Assembly: GCA_016930085.1 (NCBI GenBank)
Contig: JAFGHO010000025.1
Location: 1 to 64,000 of the forward strand
Source of the DNA: Spirochaetales bacterium
Lineage (GTDB): Bacteria; Spirochaetota; Spirochaetia; SZUA-6; JAFGRV01
DNA length: 64,000 nt
Direction: 5' to 3'
Under the pieces are notes generated by a model. It was given only the letters and a program-made list of their open reading frames with translations. It had not been told where the DNA came from and did not search any database. The translations under genes and the position numbers were made by a program. This document shows positions 35,558 through 44,951 of this stretch, one piece after another (the stretch's first letter is position 1; each line of letters begins with the position of its first letter).

Positions 35558-35611
35558 TGGCCTGTCTATATTGACATTATTTTCTTTATTAAATATAATA
35601 TTACCAAGGAT

Positions 35612-35646
35612 AAAAAAAGCCCGAAAGCCGGCACTTTCAGGCTTTA
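35612..35646. terminator. Terminator-like hairpin
   Basis: GCCCGAAAG / CTTTCAGGC with a CCGGCA loop (one mismatch), flanked by A7 on the left and GCTTTATTCC on the right. For the minus strand it ends the 35674-38135 genes with an excellent U-run. Confidence 0.6.
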
Positions 35647-35673
35647 TTCCGTTCGTTGATCGGATTTATCCAA

Positions 35674-35784
35674 TTACGAAAGCCGGATGTTTTCATTGGC
35701 GTACATCATCTCGATATTGACCGGGCCGTCCGGGGTCCGGTAGAAGGTGATCCGGTTGTCGGGGAGGTGGTGTTTTTTAGACAT
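35674..35784 (-). pseudogene. RhuM-like N-terminal remnant
   Basis: A 36-codon ORF. I-T-F-Y-R-T-P-D-G-P-V-N-I-E resembles the opening of RhuM-family proteins (I-x-x-Y-x-T-P-D-G-x-x-x-I-E), which usually exceed 300 residues. It stops at TAA soon after. It overlaps the end of the next gene upstream by 8 nt. Probably a truncated leftover. Confidence 0.45.
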
Positions 35785-36124
35785 ATTCTATCTCCTCATC
35801 CAACGTATCCAGTATCACTGATTGATACGAGATATGAAACCATTCGGTAAACTCTTGCCAGGTAACATCTTTCGGCCATCTGCTTGTATCGGTAAACCAG
35901 CCTTCCAGTTCTTCAAAAAATATTTCCTTGTAAGAGTTTGCCATTCGTTCTTTTAAATCAAGTTCATTAAGATCTGCTTCCTGAATAAGATAAATTGTTG
36001 ATTCGTCTTCTGTAAGCGGGGCAACAGCTTTCTCCGGTTTTGCTCCTGAAATTTTGGCAATCATGTCAAAAAAAGACTGTCGCGGGGTAATGATGACGGC
36101 GCTGCGGTTCAGGGGAGTAAGCAT
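35777..36124 (-). CDS. Small conserved hypothetical protein
   Basis: 115 residues, acidic, ATG behind GAGAGGA. The pattern P-L-N-R-S-A-V-I-I...Y-L-I...E-I-F-F-E-E-L-E-G-W-F-T-D...W-P-K-D-x-T-x-x-x-F-x-E-W-F resembles small proteins I have seen in variable, defence-linked regions. No function is known to me. It lies 135 nt downstream of the UvrD-like helicase; the gap shows no convincing gene. Confidence 0.55.
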   Translation of the reverse strand: MLTPLNRSAVIITPRQSFFDMIAKISGAKPEKAVAPLTEDESTIYLIQEADLNELDLKERMANSYKEIFFEELEGWFTDTSRWPKDVTWQEFTEWFHISYQSVILDTLDEEIEYV

Positions 36125-36260
36125 CGGTTATTTCCTCTCTTTATATGATTTTTTGCAGCAGTGCTTTTTACGGATTTATTTCCATCGTAAGCACAGGGAC
36201 GATTACAGCCAAGCCGTTGGATGGCGAAGGTTGTGGTAGATATTTCGGTGAATTTACTGG

Positions 36261-38135
36261 TCATAACAAAACCACCTCATTTTCAGAAAACCAGCCATTT
36301 TTTAGAACCTGATTCTTCACTGCATCAGAATTCTTTGTATAAGCAACAATCGCAAGACTTTTTTCAGTGCGGCTGCAAGTTACATAAAAAAGTCTTCGTG
36401 TACGATCTATGCTTGTTTCTTTTCCCTCCGATATATTTTTTTTGTCGGTATCAGTTAAAGGTTTTGTGCCGAATAACTTATCATAACTAAACATAAATCC
36501 CCGCGCCTCTTCGTCATCAAGAATCAGAAGTACTCTTGGAAATTCAAGACCTTTGACTCCCTGATGTGTCCCAAACATAGATTTATCTGTGATATATTCA
36601 GAATAGGCAATAATCTGGTCAAAAGAACACTTTAATGCATTATCCCACGCATCAACTGCTTCTTCCTTATCAGTCGCATCGTCCTCATCAAGCCGATTTT
36701 CTGTATATTTACGTTTAAGTGTTTGTGCAAAAACATCGGGTATGGTCAAAAGACCTGACGAATCGATGTTGCTAAGTATATCTAACAATTTCGGCTTCTG
36801 ATTCTCCTTTTTAAATAAATTATAGACACCATTAACAGCAGTATCTGCATTTTTTATTTCATCTAACTGGTTTTTACTTTCGCTCAATATTTTCGAACTT
36901 AAAAGTGGAGAGTGTTTGCGTATTATTTGAGCAACTTTAAACTTGTTATCATCTCTTTTTGCTTGTATCAATGGTATAACTTGTTGTATAAAAAATGATA
37001 CTCCAGTCAAAGTTCCATCCAGCAGTCCGGTTTTATACTTTTCTATTCTATAAAGAGGTTCAAAAAAATCCAGAAAGCCGCCTCTGCGAGCGGCCATATG
37101 ATGTTCAAGTGTCAGAATCTTAACATCAGCATTGGATGAATCCCATCCTGCATCTTTTGTTAGGTTTTGCATTTGTTGCATAATAGATTTTTCTGTTTCC
37201 AGCTTATCAATAGCACCCTTAGTATTGACAATAAACAGCTTAACAAACCCTTCTTCATTAGTATTGGAAGGTTTTTGAATATGGCTATCCACTACTGATC
37301 TAATTTTATTAATAAGTGTGATTATTCTCTTGGGGCACCTATGGTTTATTAGCTTTACAGGTTTAGACCAATCATCGGGCAAGTTATTTCCCAAATCAAT
37401 TTTCCCATCTGTATAAATCCGTTGCATTGTATCACAAAATATTCCAAGCGAAAAATTACACTTATAATTATTTTGAACATTGAAAAATGCTTCCATCAAT
37501 TCCTTTTTAGTGTCCTGGCTTTCATCTATTAAAAGAATGGGGTACTTATTTATTAGTAATTGCATCATCAAATTCTTTTCTGTTAAAAATGTTGCGGTAA
37601 TGCTTATAACCTCGGCATGGTTGAGAGAATCCCTCCCGGTATTTGTTCCATTCGGGTCATAGGAAAATTTTTTAACAGTTTCAATATTATCTAAACGCTT
37701 TCTCTTCGACTCTATCTGTATTGCACGGTCAGAAGCCGCTTTTGTACCCGCACGGCCAGTTCCTTGCTTCGCTTCAAGTTCGCTGATTTCCTTATTTAGA
37801 TTATCTCTCACCCAATTACGAATATCGTTCTGAAATGGCTTAATCAATTCCCATGAAAAACTGTGTATTGTTGAAACAATAAATGTATTGTCAAATTCAA
37901 GCCTGCGTTTGATTTCATCACAGGCAGCGTTTGTGTAAGTGATTACCGCAACTTTCTGTCCACGCAGTGCTAATAATCGTGCTTTGCTTTTTCTAAACTC
38001 TTGTAAAACATTGACTAATGACCGTGTTTTACCAGATCCTGCGCCTGCGAACAGAAAGAAACTTTTTGGAGAATCAAGGTTAAGGCAACTGCTGATCTCT
38101 CTATCGGCATCACTTAGATTACTTACAGGATTCAT
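36261..38135 (-). CDS. UvrD-like helicase, GajB-type
   Basis: 624 residues, superfamily 1A helicase. Walker A A-G-A-G-S-G-K-T (30-37), motif Ia T-Y-T-N-A-A, D-E-S-Q-D (204-208), motif V G-T-H-Q-G-V-K-G-L-E-F, motif VI L-F-Y-V-T-C-S-R. AGGAG precedes the ATG, which overlaps the end of the OLD-nuclease gene by 17 nt. OLD nuclease plus UvrD is the Gabija anti-phage arrangement. This protein is longer than the described GajB (about 494 residues), mainly in the middle. Codon use is AT-richer than in the flanking hsd genes. Confidence 0.88.
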   Translation of the reverse strand: MNPVSNLSDADREISSCLNLDSPKSFFLFAGAGSGKTRSLVNVLQEFRKSKARLLALRGQKVAVITYTNAACDEIKRRLEFDNTFIVSTIHSFSWELIKPFQNDIRNWVRDNLNKEISELEAKQGTGRAGTKAASDRAIQIESKRKRLDNIETVKKFSYDPNGTNTGRDSLNHAEVISITATFLTEKNLMMQLLINKYPILLIDESQDTKKELMEAFFNVQNNYKCNFSLGIFCDTMQRIYTDGKIDLGNNLPDDWSKPVKLINHRCPKRIITLINKIRSVVDSHIQKPSNTNEEGFVKLFIVNTKGAIDKLETEKSIMQQMQNLTKDAGWDSSNADVKILTLEHHMAARRGGFLDFFEPLYRIEKYKTGLLDGTLTGVSFFIQQVIPLIQAKRDDNKFKVAQIIRKHSPLLSSKILSESKNQLDEIKNADTAVNGVYNLFKKENQKPKLLDILSNIDSSGLLTIPDVFAQTLKRKYTENRLDEDDATDKEEAVDAWDNALKCSFDQIIAYSEYITDKSMFGTHQGVKGLEFPRVLLILDDEEARGFMFSYDKLFGTKPLTDTDKKNISEGKETSIDRTRRLFYVTCSRTEKSLAIVAYTKNSDAVKNQVLKNGWFSENEVVLL

Positions 38136-40359
38136 TGCTTTCTCCTGTTATTAAATAATCCAAGTCTTTTTGGCGCAAATTATCTTCCAGCCATTTCAAA
38201 CCTTCTGCAATATACTTTGGTACCTCGATTTCTTTCGGGTCTTTATGAAATAAAAGCTCCAAAGCCATTTCTGCTTTCTTACCACTTTCTAAAGCTTCAA
38301 ACATCTCTTTACATATTTCTGAGATATCGATTTTTGTTAATGCTTGCTTCATCTTATCTAATAAACCTGTTGTAGAATTAATACCTTCTATAAACGCCTT
38401 ATTTGATAAGGTTAAAGAATCCTCGAATGTATAGGGTAGGGCTTCGGTACTATTCAAATTAATAGGCGTTTGGTAGCAGATTCTTACTTTGCCGTTATCT
38501 GATTCTTTATCTGTATCCTTGCATGCATAGAGATCATCCAATGATTCCTTTTTTGGAAGCCATGTTTTTAATGTGTCATTTCCTGTCCTGTAACCTTTAT
38601 TCTTTTCTGGCAAGACCTTCTTTGAGTCGGATTGACCAATAGAATCGATATCGGTAATTACTAATGTATATAATCCAAGTGTTTCAATTAACGGTTTTAA
38701 CCTGTGTGCGTGACTGCCTCCTATTTCAAGGATAGAAATATATCGTGAATCGAGGTTTTGATGTTTATGGCGGATAAAATGAGGCAAGAGCACCCGTTCT
38801 GCTGGTCCTTCCACAAGAATTACCGCATCGGCAAAGAATAGATCACAATGCGTTGTTTTGAGGTACCGTGCGGCGAACCTTGAAGTTTCATCCTGATTTC
38901 CAAAAGTAGTTGATAGATTAATCACACATGCATTCGGTACATCCTTTTTAGCTTGTGAAGGGTTTTTTCTGAAATACCTTAAGCATGAAAAATCAACTTC
39001 ATGCGCAATATGGCTGGAATGTGTGCTTACAATCAACTGCGTATTAAAATTACGCGAAGTCTTTAAATTAGAATGGTTTCGCAGAACTGAAAAGGCTTTT
39101 TTAATAAAAACCTGTTGGACTTGGGCATGCAGATGAGCTTCCGGTTCTTCAATCAGAACAAGGTGTAATGGTTCAATAAATTTACCATCATCTTCTGCAG
39201 ATTTCCTGTATTTACCCACACACATCCATGCATCACGGAACTGGATTAGATTGAATATCATTGAAATGAGATTCTGATATCCCAAGCCGTTATACTTTTC
39301 AGGGAGATGCATGATATTATTAGTGGATTCATCATTTTTGCCGATAACAAAGCGGACGGCTGCATCATGATTGAGCAGGTCAACAGGGTTAACTTTGCTC
39401 GTCAATATCAATGACGGATCACTGAACCCTGGGTAACCCAACCCTTCAAGTTCAGAAATTGCAACCTTAAAGCCATCACGAAGTCTTTCATCAAAAGTGA
39501 TACGTGTGTTTTCAATTGCTTCAAGCACATAGAGATCTTCTATCCCTGGTGAATCTGAAGGATCAAGGTGTTTTTTATAATAACTGCTGAGCTGTGCTGA
39601 TAATTTGTTTCCCTTGTATCCCTCTATACCTTCAAAGCTATTTACATCCGAAAATCCTCTTTGAGCATTGATTGAGTTTATTTTGATCAAACCTTCAAAG
39701 GGATCTTTTTCAAGTTCAGGCAAATCTGCCGGTAATATTTGTGGCTGTGAGATGCCATCTTTTGGATCGCAACATCTTTTCGGATCAATCAAAAAAGACT
39801 TCATCTTAAAATACAAATGCAATTTTTTATCTAAAAAGTCCTGCATTGATGAAGGCCAGATGTTGATTTTTGTCTTTTCCTCATCTTTTGATTTTAGAAG
39901 ATTTTGTGATTCAGTAAAAGCTTGGGAATAGTCTTTATAAAGGTTTTCAACATTTTTCGGTTCAAAACACAGCCGCACTCCGAGTAATCCTCCTTGCCAG
40001 TCTAATGTTGGTATGAGATGACTCACATAATGAATCTGATCTTCATTCACATTCAACCAAACATCGACTGCCGGAAGATATGGTCGCCATTGATCTATGC
40101 TCAAATTTAAAGCTGTTTTATTATCTGTTCTGACCCAGGTATCAGCGATTTTATTAATGACTGCCCAATTAGACAATGTAAAATCTGTTGTTACGATTGA
40201 TTTTCTTTGACCTTTATCAAGAAATAGGATAAGGGCATCCATGGCGGAAGTTTTACCGCTGTTATTTGCACCAACAAAAATGGTTTCTTTATCAGCGAAT
40301 TCCATACGGCAAGATTTTAACTTACGGAAATTCTGGATTTCGATGAATGAAATTTTCAT
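38119..40359 (-). CDS. OLD-family ATPase-nuclease, GajA-type
   Basis: 746 residues from an ATG behind GGAGG; a TTG 7 codons earlier is open. ABC-type ATPase: Walker A G-A-N-N-S-G-K-T (30-37), Walker B V-L-I-E-E-P-E-A-H (401-409), and S-T-H-S-S-H. TOPRIM nuclease: E517 in V-E-G, D570/D572 in I-T-D-I-D. In Gabija the ATPase senses nucleotide depletion and the TOPRIM domain nicks DNA. Larger than typical GajA (about 578 residues); the extra sequence lies between the Walker motifs (about 90-270) and at the C-terminus. It starts 10 nt after hsdS, so it is embedded in the type I operon. Confidence 0.88.
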   Translation of the reverse strand: MKISFIEIQNFRKLKSCRMEFADKETIFVGANNSGKTSAMDALILFLDKGQRKSIVTTDFTLSNWAVINKIADTWVRTDNKTALNLSIDQWRPYLPAVDVWLNVNEDQIHYVSHLIPTLDWQGGLLGVRLCFEPKNVENLYKDYSQAFTESQNLLKSKDEEKTKINIWPSSMQDFLDKKLHLYFKMKSFLIDPKRCCDPKDGISQPQILPADLPELEKDPFEGLIKINSINAQRGFSDVNSFEGIEGYKGNKLSAQLSSYYKKHLDPSDSPGIEDLYVLEAIENTRITFDERLRDGFKVAISELEGLGYPGFSDPSLILTSKVNPVDLLNHDAAVRFVIGKNDESTNNIMHLPEKYNGLGYQNLISMIFNLIQFRDAWMCVGKYRKSAEDDGKFIEPLHLVLIEEPEAHLHAQVQQVFIKKAFSVLRNHSNLKTSRNFNTQLIVSTHSSHIAHEVDFSCLRYFRKNPSQAKKDVPNACVINLSTTFGNQDETSRFAARYLKTTHCDLFFADAVILVEGPAERVLLPHFIRHKHQNLDSRYISILEIGGSHAHRLKPLIETLGLYTLVITDIDSIGQSDSKKVLPEKNKGYRTGNDTLKTWLPKKESLDDLYACKDTDKESDNGKVRICYQTPINLNSTEALPYTFEDSLTLSNKAFIEGINSTTGLLDKMKQALTKIDISEICKEMFEALESGKKAEMALELLFHKDPKEIEVPKYIAEGLKWLEDNLRQKDLDYLITGESNESCK

Positions 40360-40369
40360 AAAGCCTCCA

Positions 40370-41557
40370 TTACGTGACAACCCTCACTTCACCGCACATG
40401 AGCTTTGGCAAGAGGGTGTCCCGGAGTTTTTCGAGAGTGCGGATCTGAAGCTGGTTTTGTTTTAGCTTATTTATAAATATTTCTGCATGTTTGTCGAAAG
40501 TGGTAACCAAATCAATATTAGGTAATTTTATTAGGTATTCTTTCAAGATTCCAGTATTTAAATTATTCTGAACTGAACCATCAGCAATATTATTTAATTC
40601 ATTGAAGATGGTTTTAATAAAGAAAAATAAAAATAACTTAGTAATGCCTTTAAAATCTCTGAATAATAACCAACCGTCATGTATGCATCCTTCAATTTCA
40701 ACAAAATATGGAAATCCACAAGTGGCACTATTTGAAAGAATTAAATCACCAGGAAAAACTTTAACGCTTTTACTTACACCTTCTTCAATAATAAATTCAT
40801 TTGTACTATCGATGAAAAAATTACTACTTCTTGAGCCATCTGCAATCTTAATCCACGGAACTGTTCCATTGTAAATATATTTTATGATAGGTCGAGGTGA
40901 TGAACCACGAGTAATAGTACACAATTCTTCTAGCTTTCTCTCTTCCCACCCCTCATCCGCTTCTTCCACAAACCACTGCCGGAACAGTGCCTCTGCCATG
41001 GCTTCCAGCGTCCTGTTATGGCGGTGCAGAAGGTCGATCTTGTCGTCAAGGCTGGAAAGCACCCCGGCAATGGCCTTTTGTTCGGGGAGAGGGGGGAGGA
41101 GAATAGGAATACTCTCAACTACCTTTCTTTCTGCAATATTTATTTGTACAGAACCGTGTGAAGCTTGAGTTAGAAGTTCAAAGCCTTGTTTTGAAGAAAG
41201 AAAGTAGTATAGATATTTTAATCTGATTTTGCTTACATCTGGGCGAAGAATTAAAAGTGCCTGGCTGATGATACCCTTTGGGTCTTCATCTTTTATTATT
41301 GAAATTTTACCTACCGTACCTGAACAGCTAATTATTAGGTCATTTGTTCTTACTTGGAATCTTGAAAGTTCTTCAAATTTTTGTTTATTTATAAAAAAAC
41401 GGAAAGTTCGATCATTGTTTATTGCATTCTTTTGTTCATATACAGGTATTCCATGAGTCTGCATTTCTCCACGTTTTAAAGAAGACCCGAAAGGACCACG
41501 AATATAACCTTTATCACCTAATACATGTTTTAATGTACATTCCTTCCACTCACCTAT
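40370..41557 (-). CDS. hsdS: Type I specificity subunit S, start codon lost or ATA
   Basis: Two target-recognition domains separated by conserved helices (L-P-P-L-P-E-Q-K-A-I-A near the centre, L-R-D-T-L-L-P-K-L at the end). The first ATG is at 41464, but homologous HsdS sequence (G-E-W-K-E-C-T-L...G-Y-I-R-G-P-F-G-S-S-L-K-R-G) continues without a stop to an ATA codon at 41557. That codon directly follows the TGA of the preceding gene. So either ATA is used, or the original ATG mutated and the protein lost its first 31 residues. It determines DNA recognition for HsdM/HsdR. Confidence 0.8.
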   Translation of the reverse strand: MGEWKECTLKHVLGDKGYIRGPFGSSLKRGEMQTHGIPVYEQKNAINNDRTFRFFINKQKFEELSRFQVRTNDLIISCSGTVGKISIIKDEDPKGIISQALLILRPDVSKIRLKYLYYFLSSKQGFELLTQASHGSVQINIAERKVVESIPILLPPLPEQKAIAGVLSSLDDKIDLLHRHNRTLEAMAEALFRQWFVEEADEGWEERKLEELCTITRGSSPRPIIKYIYNGTVPWIKIADGSRSSNFFIDSTNEFIIEEGVSKSVKVFPGDLILSNSATCGFPYFVEIEGCIHDGWLLFRDFKGITKLFLFFFIKTIFNELNNIADGSVQNNLNTGILKEYLIKLPNIDLVTTFDKHAEIFINKLKQNQLQIRTLEKLRDTLLPKLMCGEVRVVT

Positions 41558-41812
41558 TCAATCCCACCCGTTATCCCTGAAAATCACGACGACCTCAATC
41601 GGCTTTTGACCGGGTATTTCACCCACATCATATTCACCCTCGTATTCGGACATCGCCTCTTCATCGCGATAAACGGTTCTGATCTCGGGAACCAGAATAT
41701 TATGGAATCCTTTCCGTTTACCGTGAGTCACGACCCGCATGTCCGGTGGAAATTGTTTCAGAAACTCAATCAATTCATTGACAGTTATTTTTTCAGGATA
41801 ATTATCAATCAT
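41558..41812 (-). CDS. Small hypothetical protein in the hsd operon
   Basis: 84 residues, ATG 6 nt after GGAGG, overlapping the end of the DUF1016 gene by 8 nt. K-I-T-V-N-E-L-I-E-F-L-K-Q-F-P-P-D-M-R-V...E-V-V-V-I resembles short proteins found in phage and mobile regions whose role is unknown. Tight packing shows it belongs to the hsdM-hsdS transcript. Confidence 0.6.
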   Translation of the reverse strand: MIDNYPEKITVNELIEFLKQFPPDMRVVTHGKRKGFHNILVPEIRTVYRDEEAMSEYEGEYDVGEIPGQKPIEVVVIFRDNGWD

Positions 41813-42833
41813 GCATTCCCTCCAGCTCTGCTTCAATCTCCTCGATGCTCGGAATAGAAGGCTTATAATGATCGGGGAGATGTTGCGTTATCTGGTATTC
41901 ACTAACACCTATCGGCTTGTTTATATCTTTGAGTGCGTATTCCACCACTGTTTTGTTTTTGGATTTGCAGATAAGAATACCGATTGTCGGTTTATCCTGT
42001 TCGGTCCTGAGAATCCCGTCTACTGCGGACACATAGAAATTCAGCTTTCCGGTAAATTCTGGTTTGAATTTTACAGTTTTCAATTCTACAACAACATAGC
42101 AGTGAAGGCGGATATGGTAGAAAAGGAGATCGATGAAATAATCATCACCAGAAACCGCCAGTTTGTATTGCCTGCCTATAAAGGAAAAACCTGTTCCTAG
42201 TTCCAGCAGAAATTTGGTCACCTGGTTCACAAGGGCATCTTCCAGTTCCTTTTCATCGTGTTTTTCCCTGATTGACAGAAAATCAAATATATAAGGGTCT
42301 TTCAGCGTTTGATTAGCCAGATCAGACTGCGGTTTGGGTAGAACCATCTGAAAATTCGTACATGCTTTTCCTTCTCTGAAAAATAACCTGCCTTCTATTT
42401 GATGGGCAAGAACCGCTCTTGACCAATTATTCTCAATGGTTTTTTTCACATAAAATAATGCTTCTTCCAGTGTAACTGCTTTGCTGATAATAACCAGGTT
42501 GTGTCCCCATGGAATTTGGGCAACAGCTTGTTGCCCAATTGGTGAATCCGACCAGAATAAATACCATTGTCTCATATATTTTAAATTTCGAAGTGAAAAA
42601 CCTTTCATATCGGGAAAAGTCTTTTGTAAATCTTTACTCAATCGTTCTAAAAATGCATCACCCCATGCGCTTTTATTTTGTATTTCTACAATCCTTACGG
42701 CCATGTCCCAGTATAAACGTAGAAGTTCCTGATTAACGCTAACGGCGGCTTTTATCTGTGCACTATGCACGCGGTTTTTTATTTCTTCTATGAAATCAAC
42801 ATATTCATTGTCTTTTTTAATAATTCCACTCAT
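41805..42833 (-). CDS. DUF1016/YhcG-family PD-(D/E)xK nuclease-like protein
   Basis: 342 residues. N-terminal DUF1016_N helical region (R-L-Y-W-D-M-A, then L-S-K-D-L, F-S-x-R-N-L-K-Y-M-R). C-terminal nuclease core Y-F-I-D-L-L-F-Y-H...Y-V-V-V-E-L-K (about 232-255) with the D...E-x-K residues. Frequently found within type I restriction operons, as here, overlapping the end of hsdM by 4 nt. It may be an accessory nuclease; the role is not established. Confidence 0.88.
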   Translation of the reverse strand: MSGIIKKDNEYVDFIEEIKNRVHSAQIKAAVSVNQELLRLYWDMAVRIVEIQNKSAWGDAFLERLSKDLQKTFPDMKGFSLRNLKYMRQWYLFWSDSPIGQQAVAQIPWGHNLVIISKAVTLEEALFYVKKTIENNWSRAVLAHQIEGRLFFREGKACTNFQMVLPKPQSDLANQTLKDPYIFDFLSIREKHDEKELEDALVNQVTKFLLELGTGFSFIGRQYKLAVSGDDYFIDLLFYHIRLHCYVVVELKTVKFKPEFTGKLNFYVSAVDGILRTEQDKPTIGILICKSKNKTVVEYALKDINKPIGVSEYQITQHLPDHYKPSIPSIEEIEAELEGMHD

Positions 42834-43102
42834 AGCTTCACCTTTTTCAAATTTTCTATAATCGCCTTGTTCAGCCGCTCCTCTTCATTCAACTGCGCCT
42901 CGAACTCGACTTTCAAGCCGGTAAAGCGTTCCTTGAAATCAAAATCATCCTCTTCATCGGGGAGGCCCACGTATCTGCCCGGCGTCAGCACGTAATCGAG
43001 TTCTTTCACCCGTTCGATACTCGCGGAGTTGCAATAACCTTTTATATCTTCGTATGTTCCTTTCTCTTTTCGCCATTCGTGATAGGTCGATGCTATTTTC
43101 AT
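42830..43102 (-). pseudogene. hsdM: hsdM C-terminal part (separate frame)
   Basis: 90 codons carrying the normal C-terminus of HsdM: I-A-S-T-Y-H-E-W-R, then Y-V-L-T-P-G-R-Y-V-G, then a coiled end. It is in another frame from the main hsdM ORF and overlaps its stop as ATGA. Upstream of this ATG the frame still reads P-H-E-D-I, matching HsdM, so a short indel split the gene. Reinitiation at ATGA could still make the fragment. Confidence 0.75.
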
Positions 43103-44358
43103 GATATCCTCATGCGGCGGTTGATCAAATGACCTTCGTTACGGGCGTCGATGAACAATATTTCTTCCCTCCTGTTCCGGTAGCCGCCGTTTGCCTTGTT
43201 CCGTGACAAAAACCAGAGACAGGCCGGTATCTGGGTATTCAAAAAGAGCTTTGCCGGAAGATTGACGATACAGTCGACAAGACGCGCTTCGATAAACGCC
43301 TTGCGGATATCGCCTTCGCCCGAGCTTTTAGAGGTGAGGGAGCCTTTTGCCAGAACAAAACCGGCAATACCGCCCGGGCTCAAATGATAATGGAAGTGCT
43401 GTATCCATGCGTAGTTGGCGTTGCCGGACGGGGGAGCGCCGTATTTCCACCTGCCGTCTTTGCGGAGCATGTCGCCAGACCAGTCGCTGTCATTGAAGGG
43501 GGGATTTGCGATGACGACATCGGCCTTCAGGTCTTTGTGCGCGTCGTTCAGGAACGAACCTTCGTTGTTCCATTTGACCTGCGAGCTGTCGATGCCGCGG
43601 ATTGCCAGGTTCATTTTGCACAAACGCCAGGTCGTCTGGTTGCTTTCCTGTCCGTAAATCGATATGTCATTGACGTTGCCCCGGTGTCCGGCCACGAACT
43701 GTTCCGACTGCACGAACATGCCGCCGGAACCGCAGCAGGGGTCGAAGACACGGCCTTTATATGGTTCGAGCATTTCCACGAGAAGTTCGACGACACTGCG
43801 GGGCGTGTAGAACTGTCCCCCCTTTTTCCCTTCCGCAAGGGCGAATTCACCAAGGAAATATTCGAATACATGGCCCAGAACATCCGCGCTCCGGGCTTTT
43901 GCGTCGCCGAACGCGATATTCCCGATAAGGTCGATCAGCCCGCCGAGGTTCGCCGGATCCAGATTGCCGCGGGCGAATACTTTAGGAAGCACGTCTTTCA
44001 GCGAGGGGTTGTCCTTTTCGATGGCGTCCATGGCGTTATCCACTTCTTTGCCGATGCCGGGCAGTTTTGCCTTTGATTGCAGGTATGACCACCGGGCGAT
44101 TTCGGGTACGAAGAATATATTCTCTGCCTTGTATTCGTCTTTGTCCTCCGGGTCCGCCCCGGCATATTCGCCCTTTCCGCTTTTCAATTTCGAGTGAAGG
44201 TTTTCGAATGCATCCGAAATATATTTCAGGAATATCAAACCCAGAACGACATGCTTGTATTCAGCCGCGTCAATGTTCTTTCTAAGCTTGTCGGCGGATT
44301 TCCAGAGCTGTTTTTCGATTGGTTCGCTGCTGTTTTTGTTTTCCCTGGTTTTTGCCAT
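43099..44358 (-). CDS. hsdM: Type I modification subunit M, C-terminally cut by frameshift
   Basis: 419 residues against about 510 expected. N-terminal HsdM_N helical domain (about 10-130); methylase with motif [11 protein letters not shown] and motif IV A-N-P-P-F-N-D (N6-adenine type). It ends abruptly after [11 protein letters not shown]; the remaining 90 residues are in the next ORF. GGAG precedes the ATG. First gene of the hsd transcript. Methylation may be impaired because the missing part contacts HsdS. Confidence 0.88.
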   Translation of the reverse strand: MAKTRENKNSSEPIEKQLWKSADKLRKNIDAAEYKHVVLGLIFLKYISDAFENLHSKLKSGKGEYAGADPEDKDEYKAENIFFVPEIARWSYLQSKAKLPGIGKEVDNAMDAIEKDNPSLKDVLPKVFARGNLDPANLGGLIDLIGNIAFGDAKARSADVLGHVFEYFLGEFALAEGKKGGQFYTPRSVVELLVEMLEPYKGRVFDPCCGSGGMFVQSEQFVAGHRGNVNDISIYGQESNQTTWRLCKMNLAIRGIDSSQVKWNNEGSFLNDAHKDLKADVVIANPPFNDSDWSGDMLRKDGRWKYGAPPSGNANYAWIQHFHYHLSPGGIAGFVLAKGSLTSKSSGEGDIRKAFIEARLVDCIVNLPAKLFLNTQIPACLWFLSRNKANGGYRNRREEILFIDARNEGHLINRRMRIS

Positions 44359-44431
44359 GATTTCTCCGTTCATTATCTTTCATTTACCGCAGGTAACACG
44401 GACGTTATGTGCTTATTAAAGGCCAGAATAA

Positions 44432-44899
44432 TTACCGTAAAACATTCCCAGCTGCCTGTTGTATTAGTTTAAATGCGATATTTTTTTTTGTCAACCAATC
44501 CTGTGACGTGTTTTCGTCATCTTGTTGCTCCAATAAAAAATCGCGGATGTTTTTATGGGTGATACCGTTTTGACTCCGGTTTATTTTATCCACTGAAAGG
44601 ATGTATTTGGGGTAGTTGTCCGGGATCGTTTCCTGCACGCCGAATTCCCTTTCCATTGTTTTCTCACCGGCAAGAGGATACGTTACCTGCACATATAATG
44701 TATCGCCGCTTTTTGGGGCGCAAAAATCGACTTCCGCGTTTTTTACCTTGCCCACCGTCGCCTCGTAACCGCGCCTCAAAAGTTCCATATACACGATATT
44801 TTTCATGACCTGATTGACGTCCCGCTGGTTATTGCCGTAAAGCGCCTCCCGTATGCCGTGATCTGAGAGGCAGATTTTTTCCTGTGTCGCAAGCAGCAC
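44432..44899 (-). pseudogene. C-terminal remnant of an AAA/DUF4143 ATPase
   Basis: 155 codons match only the DUF4143 tail of AAA_14-type ATPases: I-C-L-S-D-H-G-I-R-E-A, then N-I-V-Y-M-E-L-L-R-R-G-Y, V-D-F, and Y-V-Q-V-T-Y with a nuclease-like strand pattern. The Walker motifs and about 250 N-terminal residues are missing; the coding sequence breaks off just before the unrelated ATP-grasp gene, marking the island edge. Confidence 0.7.
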
Positions 44900-44951
44900 T
44901 TTCCCCTGTCACTATGAAAAACTTCTCCGATATGCTACAATTGTCGTACTT

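Noticed and set aside
36125-36260. Possible 50-codon ORF on the minus strand between the helicase and the small hypothetical gene
   Set aside because: No resemblance to any family and composition like intergenic sequence; insufficient support.
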